This document shows, one piece after another, positions 17,452 to 26,163 of a stretch of 64,000 nt of DNA. The notes under the pieces were generated by a model. That model made no database searches. It was not told where the DNA came from and saw nothing but the letters and a program-made list of their open reading frames with translations. The stretch spans positions 74,609-138,608 of the forward strand of contig CABIXF010000007.1 in the NCBI GenBank assembly GCA_902362595.1, read 5' to 3'. How positions within the stretch are numbered: the stretch's first letter is position 1; the number at the start of each line of letters is the position of its first letter. The position numbers and the translations under genes are program-made. Source of the DNA: Bacteroidaceae bacterium (lineage in GTDB: Bacteria; Bacteroidota; Bacteroidia; Bacteroidales; Bacteroidaceae).

Positions 17452-18314
17452 AAGAAACGATATTGCACATTGCCGGGCATTATCTCCAGGTCGAGGCAGG
17501 AGAGAGGCTGGCAGCCAACTATGATCCGTTTCGGGCGGTGTCTGTCGCAGACGGAGAGGCGGTGATTTGCCGGATTACCTGCGGGGAAATCTCCTTTCCG
17601 GAAGGAACTCCATGCGAGACCAGCTGCCTGGACCGTACAGAAAAGTTGTCGGTAGGTCGTACACCCGATGGGGGGTACCTGGTGACGGTCCATGTGTGGC
17701 AGGGAGCATGTTACCGGATGTATGCGGCAGCCGACTGGAGTCGGGTGGTGATGGACCTCCGGTGTATGGAACCGGATTGTCCGCTGTCGGTCGTCAACAA
17801 GTTTCTGATGCTCTCTTTTATCTATGCTTCGGCGCGGCGGCAGACCGTATTGCTTCATGCTTCCTGCGTCAAGCGGGGAAACGGAGGGGTGGCCTTCATC
17901 GGTCATTCGGGAGCCGGAAAAAGCACCCATAGCAGGCTGTGGCTTCAACACATAGCCGGCACCCGTCTGCTGAACGACGACCAGCCGGCTGTACGGGTGG
18001 AAGCCGACGGTACAATCAGGGTGTATGGCACCCCTTGGAGTGGGAAAACCCACTGTTACCGGGCCGAGAGTGCCCTGCTGAAAGGCGTGTTCCGGATGGT
18101 ACAGGCCCCACACAACCGGCTGGTTCCCCTGCAGCCCGTTTATTTGTTCCGGGAGCTGCTTTCCTCCTGTTCCATGATGAAATCAGACCCGGTGACATTC
18201 CGCTTGATCACCTCCACGCTGGCAAAGATATCTTCACAGGTTCCGGGATTTCTGTTTGAAAATCTTCCGGAACGCGATGCAGCAATGATGGCATTTTCCA
18301 GAATCAAGGAATGA
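17448..18314 (+). CDS. HprK-like kinase, capsule-associated
   Basis: The 288-residue protein has a P-loop GHSGAGKST at residues 152-160, preceded by VLLHASCVK, and LLNDDQPAV further on, the pattern of the HPr kinase/phosphorylase catalytic domain. It lacks the rest of a true HprK and has a different N-terminal domain. Such HprK-related kinases occur next to PqqD-like proteins and PF14907-type nucleotidyltransferases, and both are in this operon. In lasso-peptide clusters of that sort the kinase phosphorylates the peptide; here that is only an analogy. It is translationally coupled to upxY. Confidence 0.82.
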   Translation: MKETILHIAGHYLQVEAGERLAANYDPFRAVSVADGEAVICRITCGEISFPEGTPCETSCLDRTEKLSVGRTPDGGYLVTVHVWQGACYRMYAAADWSRVVMDLRCMEPDCPLSVVNKFLMLSFIYASARRQTVLLHASCVKRGNGGVAFIGHSGAGKSTHSRLWLQHIAGTRLLNDDQPAVRVEADGTIRVYGTPWSGKTHCYRAESALLKGVFRMVQAPHNRLVPLQPVYLFRELLSSCSMMKSDPVTFRLITSTLAKISSQVPGFLFENLPERDAAMMAFSRIKE

Positions 18315-18351
18315 AATAAATCCGATGTTTAATTTAATTTTCTGTTTATTT

Positions 18352-18519
18352 ATGAAGAAAGAATTTGTGAGTTTGAACTTGCAGGTGGTCGACGTACATT
18401 TGAGCGACTGCATTGCTGGTTCTGCAGTGAGTGTGCAGACCGGACAGACCATCATCAATGAGATTGACGGTTCTAAATTGGGTTCGGGCGACGGTGTCGT
18501 CAGCTTCGATAAGTGGTAA
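18352..18519 (+). CDS. 55-residue peptide, candidate substrate of the HprK/PqqD set
   Basis: This short gene lies 37 bases after the HprK-like gene and 37 before the lipoprotein gene. The product begins MKKEFVSLNLQVVDVHLSDC, has a single cysteine, and ends in a Gly/Ser/Asp-rich tail (SKLGSGDGVVSFDKW). A charged N-terminal part followed by a small-residue tail is what a modified-peptide precursor can look like. There is no known precursor motif, so the role rests on position. A longer form from a start at 18325 is possible but has a hydrophobic, less likely N-terminus. Confidence 0.55.
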   Translation: MKKEFVSLNLQVVDVHLSDCIAGSAVSVQTGQTIINEIDGSKLGSGDGVVSFDKW

Positions 18520-18556
18520 TAAATTTATTGTTCAAAAACGTATCAAGAAAAAAAGT

Positions 18557-20110
18557 ATGTGTAAAATTCAAAATCTGATTGGGCTTGCAGCTGTATCGTG
18601 TGCGCTTTTTTCCTGTACGGAAAGCGAGGTGACGGACCATTCCGAAGTGAATGAGCATCCGGCTGTCGCATCCGAATGGATAAAGGTGAACATGGGCGTA
18701 GGCGTGGAGAAAGGTACTTCCGGCGAAGAAGGGACTGAGTCGCGTACACCTGCTGCGGTGGATGAAACAGACCGGCCCGACTCGCAGTACATGCTGGACT
18801 ATCTGGGCATGATTTCGGTAAGTCCGCTGACGCAGCCCACTGCCCAGGATGCATCCGCACAACGGGTGATTGACATCAATTACGGACCGAAGTCAACTTA
18901 CCGGGAGGTACAGTTTAATGCAGATAACGAGTTTGAAGTCTATTTCCAGGTGACAGAAGACGAAAAACAGTATGAGGGTGCTTCTGTCAACGGGACACTG
19001 AAGATTTCCGACTCTGCATCGGGCACGGACCCGCTGGAAGTCAGACTGACGCTGGTCGACAAGGACAAGATTGGCAGTCACATCCCGCTGTACGATTTCT
19101 ATTATTCCAGTGAGTCGACGGCGCCGCTGGGCGATTCGTTCTATTATTTGTCGTATAATCCGGAAGTACAGACAACCGGAACGGCCAACTTCAAGCCGGA
19201 GCTGCCTCAGCTGACACGGGAAGACGTGCACATGAGTGAGTCTATCTGGCAGACAGTGACCGGCGGACAGCCTCTTTACGACGAGTATGGCGATCGTCTT
19301 TTCCAGAGCGACCAGCTGATTGCCATAGCCGACGAGGAGTATATTTATTTCTACGATGTACTTCTGGTAAACGGGGAGAACGGTGGATACAACCTTCTTT
19401 CCAAGTTGAAACGTGACAACTCCAACAACCTGACAGAGCTGAGCCTCAAGCGTCTGACCACCATTGTGAATGCTTCTTTTATCCTGATCGACAATCAGGT
19501 GTGGGATGAAAGTTCGTATCTGACAATGGTAGGAGGACGGGTAGACCAGGCACAGTCTGAACAGAAGTTCAAGGAGCGCTTCGGGATAGACGTGAGCGAC
19601 ATGACCTGTCCTTATGCTACCATGGACGGTATCAACCGGGTGTATGACATCATCGACAGAGTATCGGGCGACAATACGGACGAGCCTGTCAGACTGCTGT
19701 TGTGGGCCGACGGATACGATACCCCGGCACCCGACGGAAGAGGGTATGGCAAGCGGGGAGAATACTCCTTCGACAAGTCGTTCCAGCTGCAGGAAGGAGT
19801 GGCCCGTGGAATTGGTATTGCAGGAAAAAGCTATTCAGTTGTGTTCAAGGGAAATGCGGATGACAACAGATATCAGAACGTCTGCTTCTACGTGAATGTG
19901 GACGGGGTGAATATCAAAATCAAGGCTTACAGCCAGAACGGATTTGCCTTTGAACAGAACAAGACCCACAACGTGATTGTAATGGTCAATGCCAAGGATT
20001 TTGCCGATACGGTGAAGTCCTATAAGGCTTCTTCCAGTTCGTTGTCGCGTGCGGAAGCCGGGAAATACATTGAACTGGAGGTTCCTGCAGAAAATGTGAG
20101 AATGGAATAA
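18557..20110 (+). CDS. Lipoprotein of unknown function in the capsule operon
   Basis: The 517-residue product starts MCKIQNLIGLAAVSCALFSC, a lipoprotein signal with lipobox LFSC. A low-complexity, acidic stretch with an SRTP element follows, which recalls the N-termini of Bacteroidales fimbrillin-like lipoproteins, but I cannot show the fold. The body is rich in beta-prone sequence. The frame is open back to 18431, overlapping the small peptide gene, but the signal peptide fixes the start at 18557. It is likely exposed at the outer membrane. Its place between the peptide and PqqD genes is unexplained. Confidence 0.78.
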   Translation: MCKIQNLIGLAAVSCALFSCTESEVTDHSEVNEHPAVASEWIKVNMGVGVEKGTSGEEGTESRTPAAVDETDRPDSQYMLDYLGMISVSPLTQPTAQDASAQRVIDINYGPKSTYREVQFNADNEFEVYFQVTEDEKQYEGASVNGTLKISDSASGTDPLEVRLTLVDKDKIGSHIPLYDFYYSSESTAPLGDSFYYLSYNPEVQTTGTANFKPELPQLTREDVHMSESIWQTVTGGQPLYDEYGDRLFQSDQLIAIADEEYIYFYDVLLVNGENGGYNLLSKLKRDNSNNLTELSLKRLTTIVNASFILIDNQVWDESSYLTMVGGRVDQAQSEQKFKERFGIDVSDMTCPYATMDGINRVYDIIDRVSGDNTDEPVRLLLWADGYDTPAPDGRGYGKRGEYSFDKSFQLQEGVARGIGIAGKSYSVVFKGNADDNRYQNVCFYVNVDGVNIKIKAYSQNGFAFEQNKTHNVIVMVNAKDFADTVKSYKASSSSLSRAEAGKYIELEVPAENVRME

Positions 20111-20145
20111 TTTTTTTTCTTCATTCTGAAAGATGCCTTGTTACG

Positions 20146-20174
20146 CCGGCCGTGACACAAACTGGCACGGCCGG
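20146..20174 (+). promoter_or_regulatory. GC-rich hairpin just before the PqqD-like gene
   Basis: CCGGCCGTG (20146-20154) pairs perfectly with CACGGCCGG (20166-20174) around 11 bases, 17 bases before the ATG. A run of eight T precedes it and no T run follows, so an RNA-level control or stability element is more likely than a terminator. Confidence 0.5.
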
Positions 20175-20191
20175 TCATTTACCTTCACAAT

Positions 20192-20473
20192 ATGGAACAA
20201 AAAATGTATCGGGTAAAGCCCGGCTATACCCTGGAAGACATTGCCGGACAAAAGGTTCTTATGGCACCGGCCATAGGCACCGTCGACTACACCAAGATGC
20301 TTGTATTGAGCGAATCGGCAGCTTTGGTGGTAAACTGTCTGAGGGAGAAAGCGCTCTCCTTCGACGAATTGGTGCGTGTGTTGCTGGAAGAATATGAAAT
20401 AGATGAAGCGACGGTGAGCGGAGAACTTGCCGTGCTTCTGGAACAACTGGACGACTTGAAGATACTTCTGTAG
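20192..20473 (+). CDS. PqqD-like protein (RiPP recognition element fold)
   Basis: The 93-residue product matches the PqqD pattern: a beta part (MYRVKPGYTLEDIAGQKVLM), the LSESAALVVNCL helix, and winged-helix elements (FDELVRVLLEEYEID, LAVLLEQLDDLKIL). PqqD-type domains bind leader peptides and present them to a modifying enzyme. It belongs with the HprK-like kinase and the terminal nucleotidyltransferase of this operon. A candidate peptide lies 1.7 kb upstream. A second ATG at 20204 is a possible start. Confidence 0.85.
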   Translation: MEQKMYRVKPGYTLEDIAGQKVLMAPAIGTVDYTKMLVLSESAALVVNCLREKALSFDELVRVLLEEYEIDEATVSGELAVLLEQLDDLKILL

Positions 20474-20532
20474 AGTATCGTTTGCGGCTTTTGGGCCGCC
20501 ATATTAGCATATCGGGGAAAATATAAAAATTC

Positions 20533-22527
20533 ATGCGATTGATTCAATGTTTGAAGGTATTTGTCACACGTGCGCGACTGCTCAGCCCATGGATTGTCTA
20601 TCTGGCCGACCTGTTCTGGGCGATAGTGTCTTCTTTTGTGGCGCTGCTTTACGTGGCCTACATGACCGGTCTCACGGTGACTGTACCGCTTGTCTATCAG
20701 ATATTTGCGATGTCTGCCGTGTGCAGCGCGTTTAGTATCTTTATTTTCAAGACCTATACCGGCATCATCCGCCACTCTACCCTTGTGGAAACCGGGCGTA
20801 TCGTGCTGACTTCCGGGGTGAAGTCGGTCTGCATGTTTCTGCTGGCCCGGCTTCTTCTGCACGGCTTTACGTTGCGGATGCTGATTCTGGGAGCCGTGAC
20901 AGACCTGCTGCTGACTTTTCTGGTGTATACCATGTTCAGGGTGGTACTGATTCTGGTCTACCGGCTGGTGTCGAGCAGTCAGGGCATTCACCGGGAGCGG
21001 ATGCTCATCTATATGGGCGAAGACCGTTCCTTGTCGTTGTCGGGAGCTTTGTTCGGCAAGCTGGAAGCCTATTCCGTGGCAGGTTACCTGCGTATCGGCC
21101 GACAGAGTGTGATGCGTTCGGGGCTATATACGGAATATTCTGTCCGGAACTTTGAGGACCTGTCGCGGCTGGTGGCCACCAAGCGGGTGAACTGCCTGCT
21201 GTTTGTCAGCCGCTACGATTTGGAAAGGGAACAGGAACGTCTGGTACGTTTCTGCGAGAAACTGAAACTGCGCATGCTGCTTCTTCCGTCGGTCGACGAG
21301 GTGAAGGAGGGACATGCCACCTACCGTCATCTGCCGGAGGTACGGATTGAAGACCTGCTGGGCCGTGACGAAATCAAAATCAACATGGGCGAGATTGCCT
21401 CCCAGCTGAAAGGGAAGGTGGTCATGGTGACCGGTGCGGCCGGTTCCATCGGCAGCGAGCTGTGCCGTCAGCTCTGCACGTTCGACCTGCAGGAACTCAT
21501 TCTGCTCGATTCGGCAGAAACGCCGATGCACCACATCCGTCTGGAGCTGGAAGACAAGTTTCCGGAGAAGCATTTCATTCCCGTAATCGGCGACATCCGT
21601 TCGAAAGAGCGGCTGGAGTTTACACTGGAGAAATGCCGTCCGCAGATAATCTTCCATGCCGCGGCCTACAAGCACGTGCCGCTGATGGAAGAAAATCCCT
21701 GTGAGGCCGTGCGGACCAATGTCTACGGTACCCGCCTGTTGGCCGACCTGGCGGTGAAGTACGGAGTGGAACGTTTTGTCATGATATCTACCGACAAGGC
21801 CGTGAATCCGACCAACGTGATGGGTGCGTCGAAGCGTCTGGCCGAGATTTACGTACAGAGCCTGAGCATTGCCCTCAGTCACGGCGAAGTGGCCGGGAAG
21901 ACCCGTTTCATCACGACCCGTTTCGGCAACGTGCTGGGAAGCAACGGATCGGTCATTCCGCGTTTCCGTGAGCAACTGGAAAAGGGAGGGCCGCTGACGG
22001 TGACACATCCCGATATCATCCGTTATTTCATGACCATCCCGGAGGCCTGCCGGCTGGTACTGGAAGCTTCCGTAATGGGACAGGGCAACGAGATATTCGT
22101 GTTCGACATGGGCAAGCCGGTGAAGATTGCCGACCTGGCCCGCCGCATGATTGAGCTGGCAGGGCTGGTTCCGGGAAAAGACATCCAGATTACGTATACG
22201 GGACTCCGTCCGGGCGAGAAACTCTATGAGGAATTGCTGGCCACGAAGGAGAACACGCTTCCCACTCCCAACGAAAAGATTTTCCGGGCGCACGTGCGGG
22301 AATATGCCTATGCCGACATCGCTGCAGCCATCAGCCGGCTGTCGGACATTGCGGCTACGGTCGACCGGGTGGCTACGGTGCGCGAGATGAAGCGCCTCGT
22401 CCCGGAGTTCAAGAGTAAGAACTCTTTGTATGAAAAGCTGGACAAATTTCAAATAATACCTAAACACGATAGTAATGAAAGTTTTAGTCACCGGAGGAGC
22501 CGGGTTCATAGGCTCCAATCTTTGTGA
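20533..22527 (+). CDS. CapD/FlaA1-type UDP-sugar 4,6-dehydratase (membrane form)
   Basis: The 664-residue protein has four N-terminal membrane helices (about residues 15-150), a linker domain, and a C-terminal Rossmann dehydratase with VTGAAGSIGSE (about 299-309) and the family's Ser/Thr-Met-Lys catalytic set in ISTDKAVNPTNVMGASKR. It probably turns UDP-GlcNAc into the 4-keto-6-deoxy sugar, the start of the route to diamino-trideoxy or fucosamine-type sugars. With the DegT aminotransferase at 31729 and the transferase at 32949 it forms the expected first-sugar pathway. Its end overlaps the next gene by 53 bases. Confidence 0.93.
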   Translation: MRLIQCLKVFVTRARLLSPWIVYLADLFWAIVSSFVALLYVAYMTGLTVTVPLVYQIFAMSAVCSAFSIFIFKTYTGIIRHSTLVETGRIVLTSGVKSVCMFLLARLLLHGFTLRMLILGAVTDLLLTFLVYTMFRVVLILVYRLVSSSQGIHRERMLIYMGEDRSLSLSGALFGKLEAYSVAGYLRIGRQSVMRSGLYTEYSVRNFEDLSRLVATKRVNCLLFVSRYDLEREQERLVRFCEKLKLRMLLLPSVDEVKEGHATYRHLPEVRIEDLLGRDEIKINMGEIASQLKGKVVMVTGAAGSIGSELCRQLCTFDLQELILLDSAETPMHHIRLELEDKFPEKHFIPVIGDIRSKERLEFTLEKCRPQIIFHAAAYKHVPLMEENPCEAVRTNVYGTRLLADLAVKYGVERFVMISTDKAVNPTNVMGASKRLAEIYVQSLSIALSHGEVAGKTRFITTRFGNVLGSNGSVIPRFREQLEKGGPLTVTHPDIIRYFMTIPEACRLVLEASVMGQGNEIFVFDMGKPVKIADLARRMIELAGLVPGKDIQITYTGLRPGEKLYEELLATKENTLPTPNEKIFRAHVREYAYADIAAAISRLSDIAATVDRVATVREMKRLVPEFKSKNSLYEKLDKFQIIPKHDSNESFSHRRSRVHRLQSL

Positions 22528-23443
22528 GCATTTATTGAAGGAAGGACATACCGTCCGCTGTCTGGACAATTTCTCGACAGGAAAAATAGAAAACCTGCTT
22601 CCCTTGCTGGAGGCTTATCCCGACCGTTTCAAGCTCGTGGTGGGCGACATACGGAACCTGGAAGACTGCCGGAAGGCGGTGGAAGGTATGGAGTATGTGC
22701 TTCATGAAGCCGCGCTGGGCTCGGTGCCGCGCAGCATCAAGGACCCGGTTACGACCAATGAGGTCAACATCAGCGGATTTCTGCACATGCTGGTCGCTGC
22801 CCGCGATGCAGGCGTCCGGCGTTTTGTCTTTGCCGCCAGTTCTTCGACATACGGCGACAGTACCTCCCTGCCGAAAGTGGAGGAGGTGATAGGCCGTCCG
22901 CTTTCGCCGTATGCAGTGACCAAATACGTGAATGAGTTGTATGCCGACGTGTTTGCCCGCACCTATGGGATGGAATACATCGGCTTGCGCTATTTCAACG
23001 TGTTCGGACGTCGTCAGGACCCCTTTGGCGCTTATGCGGCCGTGATTCCTCTCTTTGTGAAGAAACTGATGGCCCACGAGTCGCCCACTATCAACGGCGA
23101 CGGCGAATACAGCCGCGACTTCACGTATATCGACAACGTCATCCAGATGAACATGCGGGCCTTGACGACGACCTGTCCGGAGGCCGTGAACCAGATTTAC
23201 AATACGGCCTTCGGGGAACGTACGACACTGAATCAGCTGGTGGACTTCCTGAAAGAGGCACTGGCTGCCTACGACCCGGCCATCGCTCTGATAGAGCCAG
23301 TCTATGGTCCCAACCGTGCCGGCGACATCCCTCACTCGCTGGCTTGTGTGGACAAGGCCAGACGTCTGTTGGGCTATGCCCCGGAATTCAGCATGAAAGA
23401 CGGCTTGAAAGAAGCCGTGAAATGGTATTGGGAACATATTTAA
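22475..23443 (+). CDS. UDP-N-acetylhexosamine 4-epimerase (WbpP/TviC-like)
   Basis: This is a 322-residue extended short-chain dehydrogenase with GGAGFIGSNL at the N-terminus, ASSSTYGDSTSLPK, the YAVTK catalytic pair and RYFNVFGRRQDPFGAYAAV. It matches the WbpP/TviC group that interconverts UDP-GlcNAc and UDP-GalNAc or their uronic acids. The following gene is its usual partner dehydrogenase. It starts within the last 53 bases of the CapD gene, so translation is likely coupled. Confidence 0.9.
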   Translation: MKVLVTGGAGFIGSNLCEHLLKEGHTVRCLDNFSTGKIENLLPLLEAYPDRFKLVVGDIRNLEDCRKAVEGMEYVLHEAALGSVPRSIKDPVTTNEVNISGFLHMLVAARDAGVRRFVFAASSSTYGDSTSLPKVEEVIGRPLSPYAVTKYVNELYADVFARTYGMEYIGLRYFNVFGRRQDPFGAYAAVIPLFVKKLMAHESPTINGDGEYSRDFTYIDNVIQMNMRALTTTCPEAVNQIYNTAFGERTTLNQLVDFLKEALAAYDPAIALIEPVYGPNRAGDIPHSLACVDKARRLLGYAPEFSMKDGLKEAVKWYWEHI

Positions 23444-23453
23444 AGGGAAGAAG

Positions 23454-24725
23454 ATGGAACTGAAAGATATAAAAATCTGTGTAATCGGACTGGGCTACGT
23501 AGGCTTGCCGCTGGCACGTCTCTTTTCCACGAAATACGATACGGTAGGTTTCGACCGGAGCCAGCGGCGGGTGGATGCGCTGATGGCCGGACACGATGCC
23601 ACGCTGGAGGTGTCCGATGAACTCCTGCAGGGGGCCTTGTCGCGCGGGCTGGTGTGTACCACGGACCTGGAAGCCATACGTGGCTGCAATTTTTATGTAG
23701 TGGCAGTGCCTACTCCCGTAGACTGTCACAACAATCCCGACCTGACACCGCTGTACGGGGCCAGTACGACGGTGGGACAAGTGATTTCAAAAGGCGATAT
23801 CGTGGTCTATGAATCGACGGTGTATCCCGGTGTGACCGAAGAAGAATGCATCCCGGTGGTCGAAAGAGTGTCGGGCCTGAAATTCAACGAAGATTTTTTT
23901 GCCGGGTACAGTCCGGAGCGCATCAATCCGGGTGACAAACTGCATACGGTGGAGAAAATCAAGAAGGTGACTTCCGGCTCTACTCCTGAAATCGGCAAGC
24001 TGGTGAACGACGTATATGCCTCTGTCATTACCGCGGGAACTCACCTGGCCCCCAGCATCAGGGTGGCTGAGGCTGCGAAAGTGATTGAGAACTCCCAGCG
24101 GGACATCAACATTGCGTTTGTCAACGAGCTGTCGAAGATTTTTACAAAGATGGGTATCGACACCCTCGACGTGCTGGAGGCGGCTTCCACGAAATGGAAC
24201 TTCCTGCCTTTCAAGCCGGGACTGGTGGGCGGCCACTGCATCGGGGTAGACCCGTATTACCTGGCTCAGTGTGCGCAGCGCTACGGTTACAATCCGGAAA
24301 TCATTCTGGCCGGCCGGCGCATGAACGACGGGATGGGGGAATACGTAGCCAACGAGGTGGTGAAACTGATGTTGAAGAAAGGCATTCAGGTGCTCGGTTC
24401 GCAGGTGCTGATTCTCGGATTCACATTCAAGGAAAACTGTCCGGACGTGCGCAACACGAAGGTGGTGGACATTTACCGTGCCTTGGCGGAATATAACGTG
24501 AACCTCACGGTGTACGACCCGTGGGCAGATCCGCAGGTGGCCCGGCAGGAGTATGGAGTCGATATCTGCCACACTCTGCCGGAGGGACGGTTTGACGCCG
24601 CCATCATGGCCGTGGCCCACGACAAGCTGAAGGAGCTTGACGTACAGCCCCTGCTGAAAGAGCCGCATGTGCTGTTCGACGTGAAAGGAATGATGAAGAA
24701 AGAACTGGTGGATGGGAGGTTGTAG
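23454..24725 (+). CDS. UDP-N-acetylhexosamine 6-dehydrogenase (WbpA/TviB-like)
   Basis: The 423-residue protein is a nucleotide-sugar dehydrogenase: VIGLGYVGLPLARLFSTKYD at the N-terminus, YSPERINPGDKLHTVEKI, and the catalytic cysteine in GLVGGHCIGVDPYYL. It oxidises C6 of UDP-HexNAc to the uronate using NAD+. With the preceding epimerase it should supply UDP-GalNAcA or UDP-GlcNAcA for the capsule, giving it negative charge. It lies 10 bases after the epimerase gene. Confidence 0.92.
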   Translation: MELKDIKICVIGLGYVGLPLARLFSTKYDTVGFDRSQRRVDALMAGHDATLEVSDELLQGALSRGLVCTTDLEAIRGCNFYVVAVPTPVDCHNNPDLTPLYGASTTVGQVISKGDIVVYESTVYPGVTEEECIPVVERVSGLKFNEDFFAGYSPERINPGDKLHTVEKIKKVTSGSTPEIGKLVNDVYASVITAGTHLAPSIRVAEAAKVIENSQRDINIAFVNELSKIFTKMGIDTLDVLEAASTKWNFLPFKPGLVGGHCIGVDPYYLAQCAQRYGYNPEIILAGRRMNDGMGEYVANEVVKLMLKKGIQVLGSQVLILGFTFKENCPDVRNTKVVDIYRALAEYNVNLTVYDPWADPQVARQEYGVDICHTLPEGRFDAAIMAVAHDKLKELDVQPLLKEPHVLFDVKGMMKKELVDGRL

Positions 24726-24726
24726 A

Positions 24727-26163
24727 ATGAATCAGGGTATAAAAAAGACATTTATAGCAGGAGTTTTCTGGGGAGTTCTCGAGAAGTTCTCCGTGCTGTT
24801 TGTGGGTTTTTTTATCACGATTCTTCTGGCAAGAAAGTTAACTCCGGCCGATTACGGACTGGTCAATATGCTGTATATATTTACGTTATTGGCCAATGTG
24901 ATTCTAGACGCAGGATTCGGGCAGGCTCTCATTCAGAAAAAAACGGTGACCGATCAAGACACGAGTACGGTTTTTTATTTTAATGTTGTTTTCAGCTTGT
25001 TCCTATACGGTTTGTTGTATGCACTGGCACCGTACATCGCACAGTTTTACAGGCAACCCCTGCTGACGGATATCGCACGGGTGTCATTTTTGATGATTCC
25101 TGTCAATTCGTTGTGCATCATTCAGCATGTCTTGTTGACAAAGAACCTAAAGGTCAAGGAACTGACGATTGTTTCTGTAAGTGCTTCCTTCGTCTCGGGA
25201 GTGATCGGAGTTTTTCTGGCATATACGGGGCATGGAGTATGGGCCTTGGTATTCCAGGGGCTGACCTTGCAAGTGGTCCGTGCAATGATTTTATGGACGG
25301 TCGGGGGCTGGACGCCTCGTTGGGTTTTTCAACTGGAAAGCATCCGGTCCATCTGGAATTTTAGCCTGAATATATTAGGTGTGGGGTTTCTGAGTGCCAT
25401 CTTCCAGAACATATACACCGTAATCATAGGACGGTTTTACAACGTGAATGAAGTGGGTTTCTACAACCAGGCACAGCGTCTGGAAAGCGTGGCCAGTACG
25501 GCCATCACCAGTTCCATCCAGCGGGTGAGTTTTCCGGCCTTTGCCGCCCTTCAGGACAACAAAGAGCGTTTGAGAGAGGCTTTTAAGAAAGTCATGGACC
25601 TGGCCATGTATGTGCATTTGCCGGTTATGATTGGTGTCATAGCGGTGGCCCATGATTTGTTTCTGCTGCTCTTAGGCGAGAAATGGTTGCCGTCTGTTCC
25701 CTATTTTGAGTTGTTGTGCATAGCAAGTGCGATGTATCCGTTGCACATGATCAATGTGAGCGTCCTTAAAGGGGTGGGCTTGGGAAAGCTTTACTTTCGG
25801 TTGGAGGCTGTCAAGAGGGGACTGATTGTGGCGTTTATTTTCCTTACGGTCAGGTACTCCATCTACATTTTGCTGGTAGGCTATGTGATAGCTACCGTGT
25901 CGAGCACATTCCTCAATATGTATTGTTGTGGAAAGGCGGTGGAATACAAACTGATTGATCAGTTGAAGGATTTGCTGCCCACATTGGGATGCAACCTGTT
26001 GATGTATTGCAGCATACAACTTTTCCATCTGTGCGCATTTTCTCCGATGTATAGGTTGAGCTTGGATATAATCGGGGGTATATTGATTTATGTCCTGGCC
26101 TCGTATCTTCTGCGGGTCAAGCCTTTTTTCCATTTGTTGAACATTATCTTAAAAAGATGTTGA
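24727..26163 (+). CDS. Polysaccharide flippase (Wzx-like)
   Basis: This 478-residue membrane protein has 12 or more hydrophobic helices, with TFIAGVFWGVLEKFSVLFVG at the start and VGFYNQAQRLESVASTAIT mid-way, as in the MOP/PST flippase family. It moves undecaprenyl-linked repeat units across the inner membrane. ATG 24727 is preferred to an ATG at 24712 that lies within the end of the dehydrogenase gene. From here to about 31700 the sequence is visibly AT-richer, common in capsule loci. Confidence 0.88.
   Translation: MNQGIKKTFIAGVFWGVLEKFSVLFVGFFITILLARKLTPADYGLVNMLYIFTLLANVILDAGFGQALIQKKTVTDQDTSTVFYFNVVFSLFLYGLLYALAPYIAQFYRQPLLTDIARVSFLMIPVNSLCIIQHVLLTKNLKVKELTIVSVSASFVSGVIGVFLAYTGHGVWALVFQGLTLQVVRAMILWTVGGWTPRWVFQLESIRSIWNFSLNILGVGFLSAIFQNIYTVIIGRFYNVNEVGFYNQAQRLESVASTAITSSIQRVSFPAFAALQDNKERLREAFKKVMDLAMYVHLPVMIGVIAVAHDLFLLLLGEKWLPSVPYFELLCIASAMYPLHMINVSVLKGVGLGKLYFRLEAVKRGLIVAFIFLTVRYSIYILLVGYVIATVSSTFLNMYCCGKAVEYKLIDQLKDLLPTLGCNLLMYCSIQLFHLCAFSPMYRLSLDIIGGILIYVLASYLLRVKPFFHLLNIILKRC

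Noticed and set aside
18431..18557. N-terminal extension of the lipoprotein gene back to 18431
   Set aside because: It would overlap the 55-residue gene and place a basic stretch before a complete lipoprotein signal peptide; the start at 18557 is better.
17448..20473. Lasso-peptide biosynthesis cluster
   Set aside because: Kinase and PqqD-like genes are present, but there is no asparagine-synthase-like cyclase or leader protease, and the small peptide lacks a lasso-type core.
21124..22569. Long minus-strand open frame within the CapD-type gene
   Set aside because: The plus-strand gene has clear Rossmann and catalytic motifs; the minus frame encodes a His/Gln/Arg-rich product with no pattern, typical of a shadow in GC-rich DNA.
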